From Chelonoidis abingdonii (lineage: Eukaryota; Chordata; Testudines; Testudinidae): a DNA stretch of 64,000 nucleotides. The notes below the pieces were generated by a model. The model did no database searches, had not been told where the DNA came from, and was given only the letters and a program-made list of their open reading frames with translations. Shown one piece after another: positions 1-11,265 of the stretch. Positions within the stretch are counted from its first letter, which is position 1. Every line of letters begins with the position of its first letter. The stretch lies in the NCBI RefSeq assembly GCF_003597395.2, contig NC_133777.1:63350405-63414404 (forward strand), written 5' to 3'. The position numbers were made by a program, and so were the translations under genes.

Positions 1-1011
1 CGGGTTACGCTGCACTAGGTGAAGCTTGTTCTCTCTGCTTTCAAAAATCTTTAAAGTGACGTAGTTAAGAGAACATGACACTTTGCTTACTGAGGTGATA
101 TTGGAGTAGTTGCTTAAGATACCTTCCTCGAGTTATAGCTGTGACAGCATTTACACTACAGTTGCAAAGTCAGTATAATACTGTGTAGACATTATTTATG
201 TTGGCACACCCTAAATGTGTTTTGAGTTTGAGAATAATTGTAGGGTCTGATGTTAAGGTTTATATTTTTATGGTATAAATACTTTTATTTTTCTAGAGGA
301 ATGAATAACCTTCCTTCTATTGAACAGATGCAGCACTGCTCAGCACAGCTGCATTTTTATTACATTGCACAGATGAAACCTTTGCTGCTCATCTGTAAAT
401 AAAGCTCATGTGCAGTGGTTATCATATACAGAGAAAAGCCTCATTTTTGGCCAAAGGACATTTTCATCAACGTTAGAAATAATGTTTCCCCCTGGAAATA
501 AGTTTATAGTGGTAAAGCTCAATATAAATATCCACGAGCAGCAAATACACATCTTCTGCAGTCTGAAGCTGCAGAATTGTTACATAATTTTAACTGCTAT
601 TTGTTATCTAAAGAGTTAAACAATTGGGGATGGGATGTGCGGGGAGGAACAGAATGGGATGGGTATTGCACTATCAAAAAGCCGCTGCAGTAACTGTTTA
701 TGTAAATCAACATATGCCCCAGAATAAATCTTGCTTTTTGCCTCAGATTGAGCTGAGATCTCCTACTGCCAGAACAAATTAGGAGAGCAGAAAGTTTGTG
801 CTAGTTTGCTATAACGTAATGGTCTCAAATATAGTATTACTTTTAGGAGATTCATAACAGATTGCAGAAGCCTCCTTGATTAGAACTCTGGTTCAAATCC
901 AGCCCTGGCCAGCTATGGCTGAAAGTCATTACTGTCTACGAAAAGGCTGTTTGAGGATCTGTGCGTCGTGGGTTGGTAATTTTGTTCTTTATCACATGAA
1001 ACCATCATCAT
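1..1011. other. No gene recognised; one possible SINE fragment
   Basis: This stretch is AT-rich and looks unique. The only structured piece is near 848-930, where GGTTCAAATCC resembles a pol III B box followed by CAGCCCTGGCC; a similar arrangement recurs near 5,620-5,660. No A box is convincing, so a decayed tRNA-derived SINE is possible but weak. The short frame at 410-619 has no recognisable domain and is probably chance. Confidence 0.5.
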
Positions 1012-1130
1012 CATAATTAGATTATAAGCTCTTTGAGGCAGAGACCATATCTGTACAGCACCTAGCCCAATAGGGCCCTGGACCATGACTGAGGCCCTTA
1101 GGCACTATCTCATTACTTTTTATTATTTGT
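1012..1130 (+). repeat. L2-like LINE 3' tail
   Basis: The sequence runs from TTAGATTATAAGCTCTTTGA through GCAGAGACC, CAGCACCTAGCCCAATAGGG and CCCTTAGGCACTA. This order (TTAGA..TAAGCTC, GGCAGGGACC, CAGCACCTAGCACA) is the well-known L2/CORE-SINE 3' tail. A second copy in the same orientation is at 38,338-38,455. The family call is from memory; the resemblance between the two copies is visible directly. Confidence 0.65.
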
Positions 1131-1579
1131 ATCCTGGTTGGCCAAGTTGTCTTCCCCTTTGTTTCACTTTGTCACCAATTAATTGATATAAGGAAGGCAG
1201 AAGCATCTCAGTTTGTTTTAGCTAGCTCTTTGTGCTGCATGGCTTTTAAAACCCTCAGAAGCTAAAAGTTTCAAAACAACTCTACTTTTAGCAACTGAGC
1301 AGCCATGACACAATCTAGTCTCTTTATTATGTTTCTCAGTAAATACTACACAACCTATTTCTCAAGACTTTCACTTCATATAGGAAAGCATCTTCCTTCC
1401 TCCTCTCATTACATCTCACCAATATTCATTAATATTTTCTGAGTTATTTCGTGATTTCTCAACAATATCATTAAGTGTATTTCCTAACTACTTCTTCCCC
1501 TCCCTGACATGGTCCCTTGCAATTGGTCTATATGCCACAATCAGTAGTCACTATGGGTTGGCCATTTGATGGCCTATGA

Positions 1580-1819
1580 CAGTGTTTCTCAAACTGGGGC
1601 CACCACTTGTGCACTGGCCAATGGGAGCTGCAGGAAGTGGTGGCCAGTACGTCCCTTGGCCCGGGCTGCTTCCAGCAGCCCCCATTGGCCTGGAGTGGCG
1701 AACTGCGGGCAGTGGGAGTCGCAATCGGCCGGACCTGCGGACACGGCAGGTAAACAAACCGGCCCAGCTCACCAGGGGCTTTCCCTACACAAGCAGCGGC
1801 CCCAGTCTGAGAAACACTG
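1580..1819. mobile_element. hAT-type MITE, 240 bp, perfect 8-bp target duplication
   Basis: The element starts CAGTGTTTCTCAAACTGGGG and ends with the inverted counterpart, AGTCTGAGAAACACTG, giving terminal inverted repeats of about 22 bp. The octamer GCCTATGA sits directly outside both ends (1572-1579 and 1820-1827). A CAGTG start with an 8-bp duplication is diagnostic of hAT transposition. The interior is GC-rich and contains GTTTACCTG-type sequence shared with the copies at 45,734 and 60,854. There is no coding capacity; the short frames inside it on both strands are by-products of GC-rich sequence. Confidence 0.9.
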
Positions 1820-1827
1820 GCCTATGA

Positions 1828-2461
1828 GAAATGAGTTTGAGGTCTCAATCCATTTCATAGATGGCACTTGTCTATTTTGCCCAAGAAAAAGGAATACTCA
1901 TGCCACTTGGCCAGATAGTATTACATGTATTTCCCTTAAGTCCTAAACACAGCATGCATCTTTACTCCATATTGCATCAGGGCTCCAAAATAGGCCAGGT
2001 ATCTCCCTCCGCCCCCAGTTACATGTCAGCCAAGAGTCAAATTTACTGGCAACTAAGCTGCCACTAAAATGAAGGGGAATGAATTATCTACATACAGCAA
2101 AACTGAGTGGGACCGGTTAGACCAATGTTTGTTTCTCCATTCTCCAGGAGTAGTAACTGGCCTTCTTACTGCCTACAAATGGTGATGGATTAATTGGGCT
2201 GTGGAGATTCCCATGATGCTGATGAAGATTAGGCACCGTGATCATCTTCTCACTTATACTAGAGTAACCTCTTCAATTTCAGGGGAGTTACTCTTGTTAT
2301 CAGAATCAGACAATGGCTTTTTAGGAGTTCGCCTCTGCCTGTTCATTTTCTTCTGCTGTTATAATATAGGATTGGGAATCTCTTGGCATAAGCTCATGTT
2401 TCTTTAGGAATAAAAGTCTGATGATTTGTCTCTAAATAATAGCAATATCTGGATTATAGGC
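1828..2461. other. Nothing recognised
   Basis: No repeat end, conserved coding pattern or structural RNA could be supported here. Confidence 0.5.
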
Positions 2462-2535
2462 AAACTCCTGGCTCCATTGAAGCCCATGGCAAGACTTCCA
2501 TGGGCTTCAGTAGGGCCAGGATTTCACAGTATGTG
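2462..2535. repeat. Short palindromic ancient repeat
   Basis: An 11-bp perfect stem, GAAGCCCATGG (2479-2489) with CCATGGGCTTC (2498-2508), surrounds an 8-base loop and is followed by CCAGGATTTCAC. The same design recurs at 27,207-27,274, around 43,240-43,284 and at 47,995-48,062, so it is a dispersed near-palindromic family. I cannot name it. Confidence 0.55.
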
Positions 2536-2689
2536 TGGAAGACACTTCCCCACAATAACTCCAACCTCATTGCAAGTGGTTTCTCTTCACAGTAGCAATA
2601 AACACCTCCCTTCCCTGCCTATTCTGCAGCTTCTATTGGGCACTGTGGGGGCTTATATATTATTGACGCTGAGGGGGCTTCACAAAGAG

Positions 2690-3290
2690 ACTTCAATGTT
2701 GCTATGCAGAGCATCACACTGTCTAACTTTTAGGTGCCTAGAAAATCCAGAAATCACAAAGCCAAGTGAGGTGCCTAGATTCCTATGCAATGAATAGGGG
2801 CAGACAGCGCCTTAGAATGTGATACACAAAGCACCACATGGTAGGCGGGGAGCCACCTAAAACTAGACAATGGGAGATGCCAACACTATGGGTGTGTCCT
2901 AAATCCCTCCCCTTTCTCACACATAGGCATGTAAATCCAGGCTGTAGGGAGGCACCTACATCAAATTAGCTATGCTTGAACAGACACCTGTGGCCTGGAG
3001 TCAGATGCCTTAGGCACCTCCTTCAGAAATAAGATAGGAGCCTGTCTCTCCCTACACAAAATGATAGAGGAGTCACTGCTGCCTGTGGTGCCTACCTTAT
3101 AACATTTAGCGTAGTGGTTAGAACCCTCACCTGGGATATGGGAGACCCAGGTTCAATTGCCCCCTCCCTGCCAAAGGAGGATAAATGATTTGAACAGGGT
3201 CTCTGCACCTCTCAGAAGAGTTCTCTATCCTCTGAGCCATGGAACAGTCCCATGTGGGGCTCCCTCAGTCTCCCCTGTTGAAAAAAATAA
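2690..3290 (+). repeat. Unclassified dispersed repeat with two opposed tRNA-like units
   Basis: The left part repeats the words TTAGGTGCCTA, AGGCACCT and GGTGCCTA. Near the right end are two tRNA-like units facing each other. The first (about 3108-3162, plus strand) has an A-box-like TAGCGTAGTGGTTAG and a B-box-like GGTTCAATTGCC. The second (about 3182-3243, minus strand) has TGGCTCAGAGGATAG and TGTTCAAATC. I recall long turtle repeats of this composition but cannot give a family name. No real tRNA gene is claimed: both cloverleafs are eroded. Confidence 0.55.
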
Positions 3291-3806
3291 TAAAAAAAAA
3301 TATTTTCTTTTAACAAAGGATTCTACATTGGGTCTCCTTTATTACTGTACCTTGGAGTCCCTCCACTTCTTTCAGAAGTTTACCAATTCCTTTCAATCAC
3401 TTATAAATGATCTATTCTTCTGACAGCCAGAACAGCACAGGAGAAGTACGTCCTTCTTGTGGAGTGAGTATGTTATATAGGGTATAAGGGCACCTTTTCT
3501 AGAGTCTTTATACTAAGTAAATGTATGGGTTTAAAGATGGTCTAAAAATGAACACAATTCAACAATACTCTACCAGGTAAATGTTTAAAATTAGATACAA
3601 AATAACAAGTTCAAACAATCTTCTGCAACTATAGGATTTACCATATCCTGTGCCGAGACCAGTGTGATGGCCAATGTTGGAAGCTAGGTAACTCATGAAA
3701 CTTCTTAGAAAAGACAATACAGATAAATGAGACATCATACACTTATCTACTCCCACAATTTTAATGAGACAGGATTAGGCTCACAGTTTAGGGGCCATGT
3801 TTTGCA

Positions 3807-3826
3807 GTGTGTGTGTGTGTGTGTGT
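3807..3826. repeat. (GT)10 microsatellite
   Basis: A 20-base uninterrupted GT dinucleotide run. Confidence 0.97.
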
Positions 3827-4322
3827 AGGAAGGGGGAGAGGGGCTTGAAGGCAGGAGAAAGCTAGGGACTTCTTGCTTAACCCCTGTGGAGTTTAGAATA
3901 AGCCCTTAATTTGCATACATATTTTAAAAAATGGTGATTAATGATCGTGTATTTTTAAAAGCCGGACAAGTTTTTCCCAAACACAGGAAGTAAATTCAAA
4001 TAATATCCTCCTTGCCACTTAAAAGTACAATGAAAACCATCTTAAGTGCCTACTCATAGAATCACAGACATACTCAAGGGATTTACAAATAAATTGCTTA
4101 ATGGGCATTCTCTTCTAATAAAGGTACAACAGAATTGTTCTGCTTGGACTGAATTCCTCTCTGGTTTAACTCCATCATCAGATGTAATTATTCACTATCA
4201 TACTGGGGATATGATGTATTTTGGGTGACTTATCAGGACAGAAAGTTGTCTAATAAGGATAGTTATTAATACAATGTTCCACTGTCTGTTCATAGCTGGA
4301 GGTTCTTATCTAAGATCTAGAT
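3827..4322. other. Nothing recognised
   Basis: AT-rich unique-looking sequence between a microsatellite and a MITE; no feature could be supported. Confidence 0.5.
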
Positions 4323-4635
4323 CAGGAGTTGGCATCCTTTCAGAAGTGGTGTGCTGAGTCTTCATTTATTCACCCTAATTCATGCTAGTTTTGTGTGCCA
4401 GTAATACGTTTTAACATTTTTAGAATGTCTCTTTCTAGAAGTCTATAATATATAACTAAACTATTGTTGTATGTAAAGTAAATAAGGTTTTAAAATGTTT
4501 AAGAAGCTTCACTTAAAACTAAATTAAAATGCAGAGCCCCCCGGACCAGTGGCCAGGACCCGGGCAGTGTGAGTGCCACTGAAAATCAGCTCGCATGCTG
4601 CCTTTGGCACGCGTGCCATAGGTTGCCTACCCTTG
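4323..4635. mobile_element. hAT-type MITE, 313 bp (CAGGAGTTGGCA... family)
   Basis: The left end, CAGGAGTTGGCATCCTTTC, and the right end, ATAGGTTGCCTACCCTTG, are imperfect inverted repeats. The flanking octamers ATCTAGAT (4315-4322) and ACCTAAAT (4636-4643) match at 6 of 8 positions, as an aged hAT target duplication would. The interior has an AT-rich half and a GC-rich half ending in GGCACGCGTGCCATAGG. It matches my memory of a common turtle non-autonomous hAT. It is non-coding. Confidence 0.85.
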
Positions 4636-5589
4636 ACCTAAATCTTAAAGTCCATACTTCATTTGCTCGGGAGCAGGGATTTTAAGTTCAGTGTTGTTAA
4701 AAATTTTCAGTTACAAGTAAGAGATTAATGTTTTTGTACAACTCTGTAGTATGAATATTTCACTACACTGAAAAGTTTGCTAGTTTTAAACTCCAACAAA
4801 TCCTTAAAAGCTTGCAACAACAACTAGTTTTCTAGGTTTTGAAGAGAACGTTTTCCAAAAAAATGAAATAATATATTAAACTACATTTTTCAAAGCAGCC
4901 TCATTGACATTTTTGGTTTTTCTTGTGAAACACTTTAGTGCCTTTTTGGTTTTTAAAAGAATATTTTTTCTTGATAAAGTTATTGAAAATGCAGATTTTA
5001 GTAAACAAAAAAATTCAATGACCATTTTGATAAAAAGAGATAAAGCATGACATTGCTCAGGAAAAAAAGCAAGTCCATTCCAAACAGTCCCATAATAAAA
5101 ACAACTTTGAGATTATTCACAAAGGTAGCTTTTCACTTTTTGAAATAAGTCTACCTAGAAATTTTAATTCCAGGCTTCCTGCCATTTGCCAGCTGGCCTC
5201 ACGGTCACTGTAGATTTAATATACTGTTCTCAACCTACTTGTAGATTGGCCGTTGATGGAATGAGAGCTGCACTATGTACTAAGCACAATACAATACATG
5301 GGCCTATAATTAGTTACCTTGACTGCGTGCACGAAACCAGTTGATTGTGCATGCAGGTGAAGATAATTAGCCATATGCATTCATAATCATGGAAGTTAGA
5401 TGTGTAATTCTGTTGGTTTAAAAAAAACAACCAAAAAACTGTTCCTGTTAAGCCAATAGCAAGAGAAAACTTAATTTGCTGAGAATACCAGTGTGGCAGG
5501 ATAGTGTGTTTTTCCACTCATACAAATTCTTTCATCATGGAAAAGTTAATCATCAGTAAAAAGGGAGAACAAGAAAGGATCTAAGAGGC
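4636..5589. other. Nothing recognised (AT-rich)
   Basis: Long AT-rich stretch with homopolymeric A and T runs. No repeat boundary, coding pattern or RNA could be supported. Confidence 0.5.
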
Positions 5590-5720
5590 TCAAGAGTTTA
5601 CCAGTGGGATTAGGAACCTTTCACGTGTAGACAGCTAGTTCAAATCTAGGCCAGGTCAGTAGAAACCAAAAGTGGTCAACAATTGATATATGGTGGACCT
5701 CATCCAGTTATCAGTACATA
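5590..5720 (+). repeat. Possible decayed tRNA-derived SINE
   Basis: Contains AGTTCAAATCTAGGCC, a B-box-like word followed by the same kind of downstream sequence as at 895-915, then CTCATCCAGTTATCAGTACA. The A box is not clear. The call is weak and rests on the similarity between the two places plus a loose memory of turtle SINEs. Confidence 0.35.
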
Positions 5721-8331
5721 CTTGTTCATTATTTCAACTGTACCAGTACAATTGGTTCTAAGTAGCTCAGAGGCCAAGGACGGAATGGGTATAGATACTG
5801 AATTAAGTCTCACGCCCTCTACCAGAGCTATACTATACAATGCCAAAGAGCCTTCTATTACCACTGCCTGATCTCTACCTGCTCTAAGGATAAAATAAGG
5901 AGTTTAATTGTACAATGTGCTGAATTGACACCGTTAGCAATTACTGCCCCTGGAATTCAAGAGAAGAGAAGAGAACAGTCCAACAGAAGATGCAGCTATC
6001 CAGTAAATCATTCATTCCTAACCCTACCAAAATTGTGTGAGATGGTACCCGTTTTTTTAACCTGAGACCAGTTAAGCTGGCACTTCCACAACCGCAATGA
6101 CTGTTTAAATTCTTTCTAGCAGTACAGAGGAGATAAGATTATGATGGTTGGAGATATCAGGTCTGTTTAAATAATGAAGGCAATTCATTTGCTTGTGGTA
6201 AAACAACTCAAGGACTGAGAATGTACAATTTCAGATCAAAGTACCACACTGCACTTTGTGTTTATAATCCTAGGTCCAATAGTATTTGTTGGTAAACAAT
6301 AAAAATGTAATCATTACAAGCCAACTGTAAATCAGTGGCAGGGTTTAAATATTGTGGCATGACAAGGAATATTCAAACTAAGAACCTAGTTGGTATAATT
6401 AAATAAGACAGCAAGAGGGACATGGAATTTTTTTAAAAAGTCTTCTTACAGACACAAGCAAGAGAATATCAACCTGTTGACTGCTCTACTGTTTCACATA
6501 GCAGGAGTGCAAAGAAATAAGTGAACTAGTATATTTGCCAATTTCTTTTCTAAAGAACTATTAAGACACTGAATTTGCAATATTCAGCACATCTCCCACC
6601 ATATGTCAAACAAAATGGATTAAAACCCATAATTAAGGAATATACATCTCAATCTCCCTCTCTCACTCTCCCCCCACCCCACACATACACACATTAAGAG
6701 AATGTCAAGTCAAGCACTCAAAAGTTAGGAAATGCCAGAATTAATCTGCTGGTGCACCTTAATTTGGTCCTTTTGTGAATATGCATTATGATACAGTCTT
6801 TAATCACATTGTTCCCACACACAGGACCCCTGCATCGTTCCGGCCACCAGACGGACAGCACTCACTTAATAAGCAGCTACTCAATGTTTTGTTTGCTCCT
6901 CGTTGTTCAAAGTGTGGCTCTGTTCCTTGTTTACTGCATGCTATTTAAACCCACTTATTAATTTCCAGATGAGTTTTTCTAAGGTGCTCATTATTAACTG
7001 ATAACAGCAGTAAGTTGTCATCCTCTCTCGACAAGCACTAGACTCAGGGTTTCACAGATATATGCTGACAGCAGAGGAGTGTTGAGACTCAGGGATGCTG
7101 GATTCCATTCCAGGCTGTAGAGGGGAATTTCCTCTACTGGGCACAGACTCTTCTGCTCATTTCCACTCAAACATGGCCCCTTTCTACCCTGTCCCAGTCC
7201 AGTCTCTTTCCCATCCCTGACACCTCACCCCACTCCCATTCTCCTCACTTAGACGATTGCAATCTTCACTCCTCAGGGTTCTTATCCCAGGCCCAGCCTC
7301 TTTGTCCTGCAAGTCCTAACGTCAATCCTCTGGACTCCCCATCCCAGACTTCTTGCCCAGCCAGTCCTGTTCCTCCCGCCGCCCCCTCCATTGCATGGCT
7401 CATCATCCAAGCCATCCCTCCTCTCATCCTGGCTTCCAGTCACCTCAGCCTATGTTTCATCCCCACAACGATGTGGGGGGAGGGAGGGCAGGGTGCACAC
7501 TCTGACCCAGCAGAAGTTAATACGGGTCTGGGTCTGTGTTACCTTTTCTAGGAAGTTCACTTCCTGCCCTCCTGGGGTTCTTAAAAACCATCTAAATCTA
7601 CTCAAAGATTCAAAGAGTTCTTTTTTTGATACACTGCCATAAGAGATTACGCTTTTAAACAGGAAGACACTGTTCACTTTAACACTGCAACAGTTTAAGA
7701 ACCCCTGCAGGCTGTTCCTGTGCCTTAGTGGTCATTCCAGATCACATGCAGCGCATGAATGAGATGTGATAACATTCCTAGTTTCTTTGTGATCCTCAGA
7801 TGTGGATCCAAGTACAGATTCAATGATGGCACTCTCCCTCTGCAACCGCACATTTGTTCAAATAGCTCTCTTGCAAGACGAGAGTGGAAAAAGTGGGTCA
7901 TGCACTTTGCCACAGTGAGCTGGCATCTGTAAATGCCTCTTAAAAGGACAGGGAGAGGTGGAGGACTTGTGGGCCCATCTAATGCTGTCCAGCAGCCTGT
8001 GACAGGGTGCAGGGGTGCTCTCAGCTCAGCCCCTTGTGTACTGGGTCCTAACTCTAGCTTCCCCTTTCCTCGGTACAGGGGATGGGATGTGACACAGGGT
8101 GCTGAACAGACATGATGCGGATGGCTGGAAGAAGGTAGGCCCATTCGCCAGGCTGCAGTTCTTTGTTAGTTACTTCTGTTATCTTGTTTTGATTTGCATG
8201 TTAAACAGACGCTCTCCTGCTGTACAGACCTGTTGTGGTTTGACCTCTGCTCAGACATCCCACTTCCACGGCCCTTTAATAGTAGTTTTTTACTTTGAAG
8301 ATTCAGAAGAACTCGTCACCTCAACTGTTGG
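5721..8331. other. No gene or repeat recognised
   Basis: Mostly unique-looking sequence. A pyrimidine-rich block at 7140-7400 gives overlapping proline/serine-rich chance frames on both strands. The stretch 6830-7040 has little obvious repeat character and could be conserved non-coding DNA, but nothing in the sequence proves it. Confidence 0.45.
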
Positions 8332-8440
8332 CTGTTACTATTGGCTTGCAGAACTGGCATGAACAGTCAGGGCCCAGGAATACTTCATCATCACGTGCAA
8401 GGTGTTGTTTTTAAATTGATCATTTTGTTTACATTGCCAG
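8332..8440 (+). repeat. Copy A of a local ~105-bp direct repeat
   Basis: This segment (TTGGCTTGCAGAACTGGCAT ... TTTACATTGCCAG) is closely matched by 9532-9637, about 1.2 kb downstream in the same orientation, with scattered substitutions and short indels. The sequences on either side differ. It may be a local duplication or two copies of an unrecognised short interspersed repeat. Confidence 0.8.
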
Positions 8441-8838
8441 GTGCTGTTGGCTGAGGTAGGGGTGTATGTGAAACACACCAACCCCACATTACAATGATTA
8501 GAGATAGTGTCATTTCTTTTCATTTGCTTCCATTTTCATACTAGCCTGAGTGGAAAACTGCCTGGACTGCAAAACCTGAGAGCAGCAAGTCAAGGACAGG
8601 TTCTTCTCTCCTCCAGCATCCCGGAAGCATCCTTTTATGGAGCTTGGCTATTCATAATGCTGGTCCCCAGAGATTATATTTGACATTTTATGGGTGTATT
8701 TGGCTGATTTAAAAGGAACACTTTAACACTTAAGCACAATAAAATAAGTTACTGATCAACAGAAGGGGAAGGCTCAATGATCTGATCATCTTCCTTGGAT
8801 TATGCAGGCTTTCTGGAACCAAAGGTTCCAGTCTTAGT

Positions 8839-9143
8839 CAGAGGCCACTCTAGCTATAGGCAAATGAGGTAGCTGCCTAGGTTGGCAGATTTCTGGGCAA
8901 CTGCCTCTGGTGGCAGATTTGGCCCAGAGACCCTTTCCTGACAAAGAGGTGGCTGGGCCAAACCTGAGAGGCACCGCAGCCCCATCCACCAGGCTGCAAC
9001 ACCACTCCCTCACATCTGGCTCAGCAGCTCCTCCATCATGACAGAAATGTGGCTGGGCCAAATCTGCAGCCCTAGGCCTAGAAGGAGGGATGCGGCCTGC
9101 CAAAGTTTTGTCTAGAGTAGCAGATTGTTTTGAGCGGCCTCTG
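8839..9143. mobile_element. hAT-type MITE, 305 bp
   Basis: The ends CAGAGGCC and GGCCTCTG are inverted repeats, and the next bases also correspond loosely (CACTCTAG against CTAGAGTAG). Flanking octamers GTCTTAGT (8831-8838) and GTCCTAGC (9144-9151) match at 6 of 8. The interior repeats words such as TTTGGCCCAG and GGCTGGGCCAAA. It lies between the two copies of the 105-bp repeat. It has no coding capacity; the 89-codon minus-strand frame across it is a by-product. Confidence 0.75.
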
Positions 9144-9482
9144 GTCCTAGCAGGGAGGATTCAGGCCTTTGTCATTCTGAGGTGGATAGATTGTGTGCCA
9201 CAAAGTTCACCGTGTGAAGGTCCTTCGGAAGAAATCTCTACTCACACTACTACCTTATTGCATAAGTAGGTCCATTCATTTCATTAGGACTACTCAACAT
9301 GAGTCATAGCTGTCCAAAATGAGGTGCAAGGATATTAACGATCTCATGACACAGTGCCCTTAGCCAGAATTCCACCCGCCCCTTTCCCACATACATTGGT
9401 GTGTGAGCTGTGCACCAGTTGGCTGCGTTTTAGTTATGCTGCTTGTGTAGAGTATGTGAAGTGCTTTGGGAGCATTAAAAAT

Positions 9483-9507
9483 TATATATATATATATATA
9501 TATATAT
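9483..9507. repeat. (TA)n microsatellite
   Basis: About 25 bases of alternating TA, just upstream of copy B of the 105-bp repeat. Confidence 0.95.
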
Positions 9508-9531
9508 CACACCAACAAAACACAAACTACC

Positions 9532-9637
9532 GTTACTAATGGTTTGCAAAACTGGCATGAACTCTCACAGCCCAGGAATACTTCATCATCATGTGCAATG
9601 TGTTGTTTTTAAATTGATCATTTGTTTACATTGCCAG
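9532..9637 (+). repeat. Copy B of the local ~105-bp direct repeat
   Basis: Partner of 8332-8440. It shares ACTGGCATGAAC, CCCAGGAATACTTCATCATC and TTAAATTGATCAT in the same order. Differences include one fewer T in the run before GTTTACATTGCCAG. Confidence 0.8.
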
Positions 9638-11242
9638 TGGTGGCAAAAAGCTAATTTTTTTTTCTTTCCTAGGAATCTAATCTATCTTTTGAGTGTTTCT
9701 GAACTTCAGAAAGTATTTTCATCCCACATGTTAATTACAGTAAAACAATCCTCTTAGCACTGGAACATTTTGCTAGAGCTTTAAATTGGGTTATGTAAAT
9801 TATTTGTAATTCTGGCAATGGGTTTCTCTTCTGCCCAGAAGGACAGTTGTTGCAAGATGGTAATAATCAGTGGAGATAATCAACTGAAGGGATTGTTTGA
9901 AATGCGGTTTTACCTCAGAGATACACTACAAGTTTAGCAAGATATTAAGGCATTTTGAAAAACACCATTGTTCTCAACTGGTCTGGGATACCAAAACTTT
10001 CATTTTACTTTTATAAGAAAAAACAAACTTTTGAGACAAACAGTGAATTTAAAAGATGGGAGCCCTTTCCTGTGACTCAATCCAACATCCATGGACGTCA
10101 GCAAGACCTTGACTCAGGGGAACCATCCTTTGCTATCTCAAGGTTAGACCCTGAGAGCTATTGAGCATCTGTGACTCCTATTGCTCTCACCATTGTTCTC
10201 ACCATTTCATTCTGTAATCCCAGTTCTGTTTGTCTCAGGAAGAGCACTAAAGGGAAAGAGATACACAAGACAGTAAACTCTAGTGCTGCCTTTAATATTA
10301 TAATAAAGAGCTCAGTTAACTCTCCAACTACAAAACATCCTGTTAGACACAAGAAAAGCAACATTTTCATATCTAAACAAAAGCATGGACCGAACTCTCT
10401 TTTAAGAAGCCATAATTGATTCTTTTAAAGTCATAATTCCATGCCAATTTCACAGGGGAAATCTGCTTAAACAAACCAAACCAAAACCCTGTAGTACAAT
10501 ACGATCCTTAGAATTTAAAAGGCAGGTGTGCAAAAAAGACTGCCTCCAAAATATTACCACTGATATTAAGTTCTGTGTCATAACTGCATTGGAGCCCAAC
10601 CCAAAGTCATTTGTTCTGTAGTATGCAATACATAAGACACGTTTTAAAGAGGCATGCAAATAAGTTATATTTCAAAAAATCTTGCAGTTACAGGTTCACA
10701 CAGCAGAGAACTCTAAGACTTCTCTATGCTTCATATTTTTCAAGTCTTGATGTGACTTTCAAAACTTTCTAGTAAGAACAAAGATTTTACATTTGTAGTT
10801 CTCTCCATATTTGGGCAATTCATCATCCTGATATAATATCGGTGCTGCTTGGATTTGTCATCCCTATCTTTTCTCACAATGGAAAGTCTAACTAGTCATC
10901 CTCCCATTTTTGTCCATGCATCATTACAGAAAATACACTAGATACAATCTATCTAAAGAGATTATACCCTGCATTCGCTCTTCTTGGTGCCATGTGAAAA
11001 CACATACCAGTCCAAATCAAACCCAAAACAAAATAACCCCATACCTAGCTTACATAAAAGTATTAAAGCATTCTGTATAACTAGGACTCCAGTCAGCATA
11101 TTCCTGTTTAATTTTTAAGTTAAACACACATACACTTTGTTTCTGTGTTTTAATGTTAGACTATTAGGATAGTTAGAACCTAAATTCTAGTTCATCATAC
11201 TAACCCCTTTAAACTAATGCACAATTCATTGGAGAGCGCACG
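9638..11242. other. Nothing recognised
   Basis: AT-rich sequence with several frames of 60-80 codons on both strands, none with a domain, a conserved pattern or flanking splice signals I would trust. Confidence 0.5.
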
Positions 11243-11265
11243 CACACACACACACACACACACAC
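11243..11265. repeat. (CA)n microsatellite
   Basis: A 23-base CA run following an imperfect GCGCACG start. Confidence 0.97.

Noticed and set aside
3108..3165. Possible functional tRNA gene
   Set aside because: A- and B-box-like words are present, but the stems do not pair as a cloverleaf and the unit sits inside a larger dispersed repeat.
7725..8144. 139-codon minus-strand frame
   Set aside because: No recognisable domain and no supporting splice or repeat context; kept out as chance.
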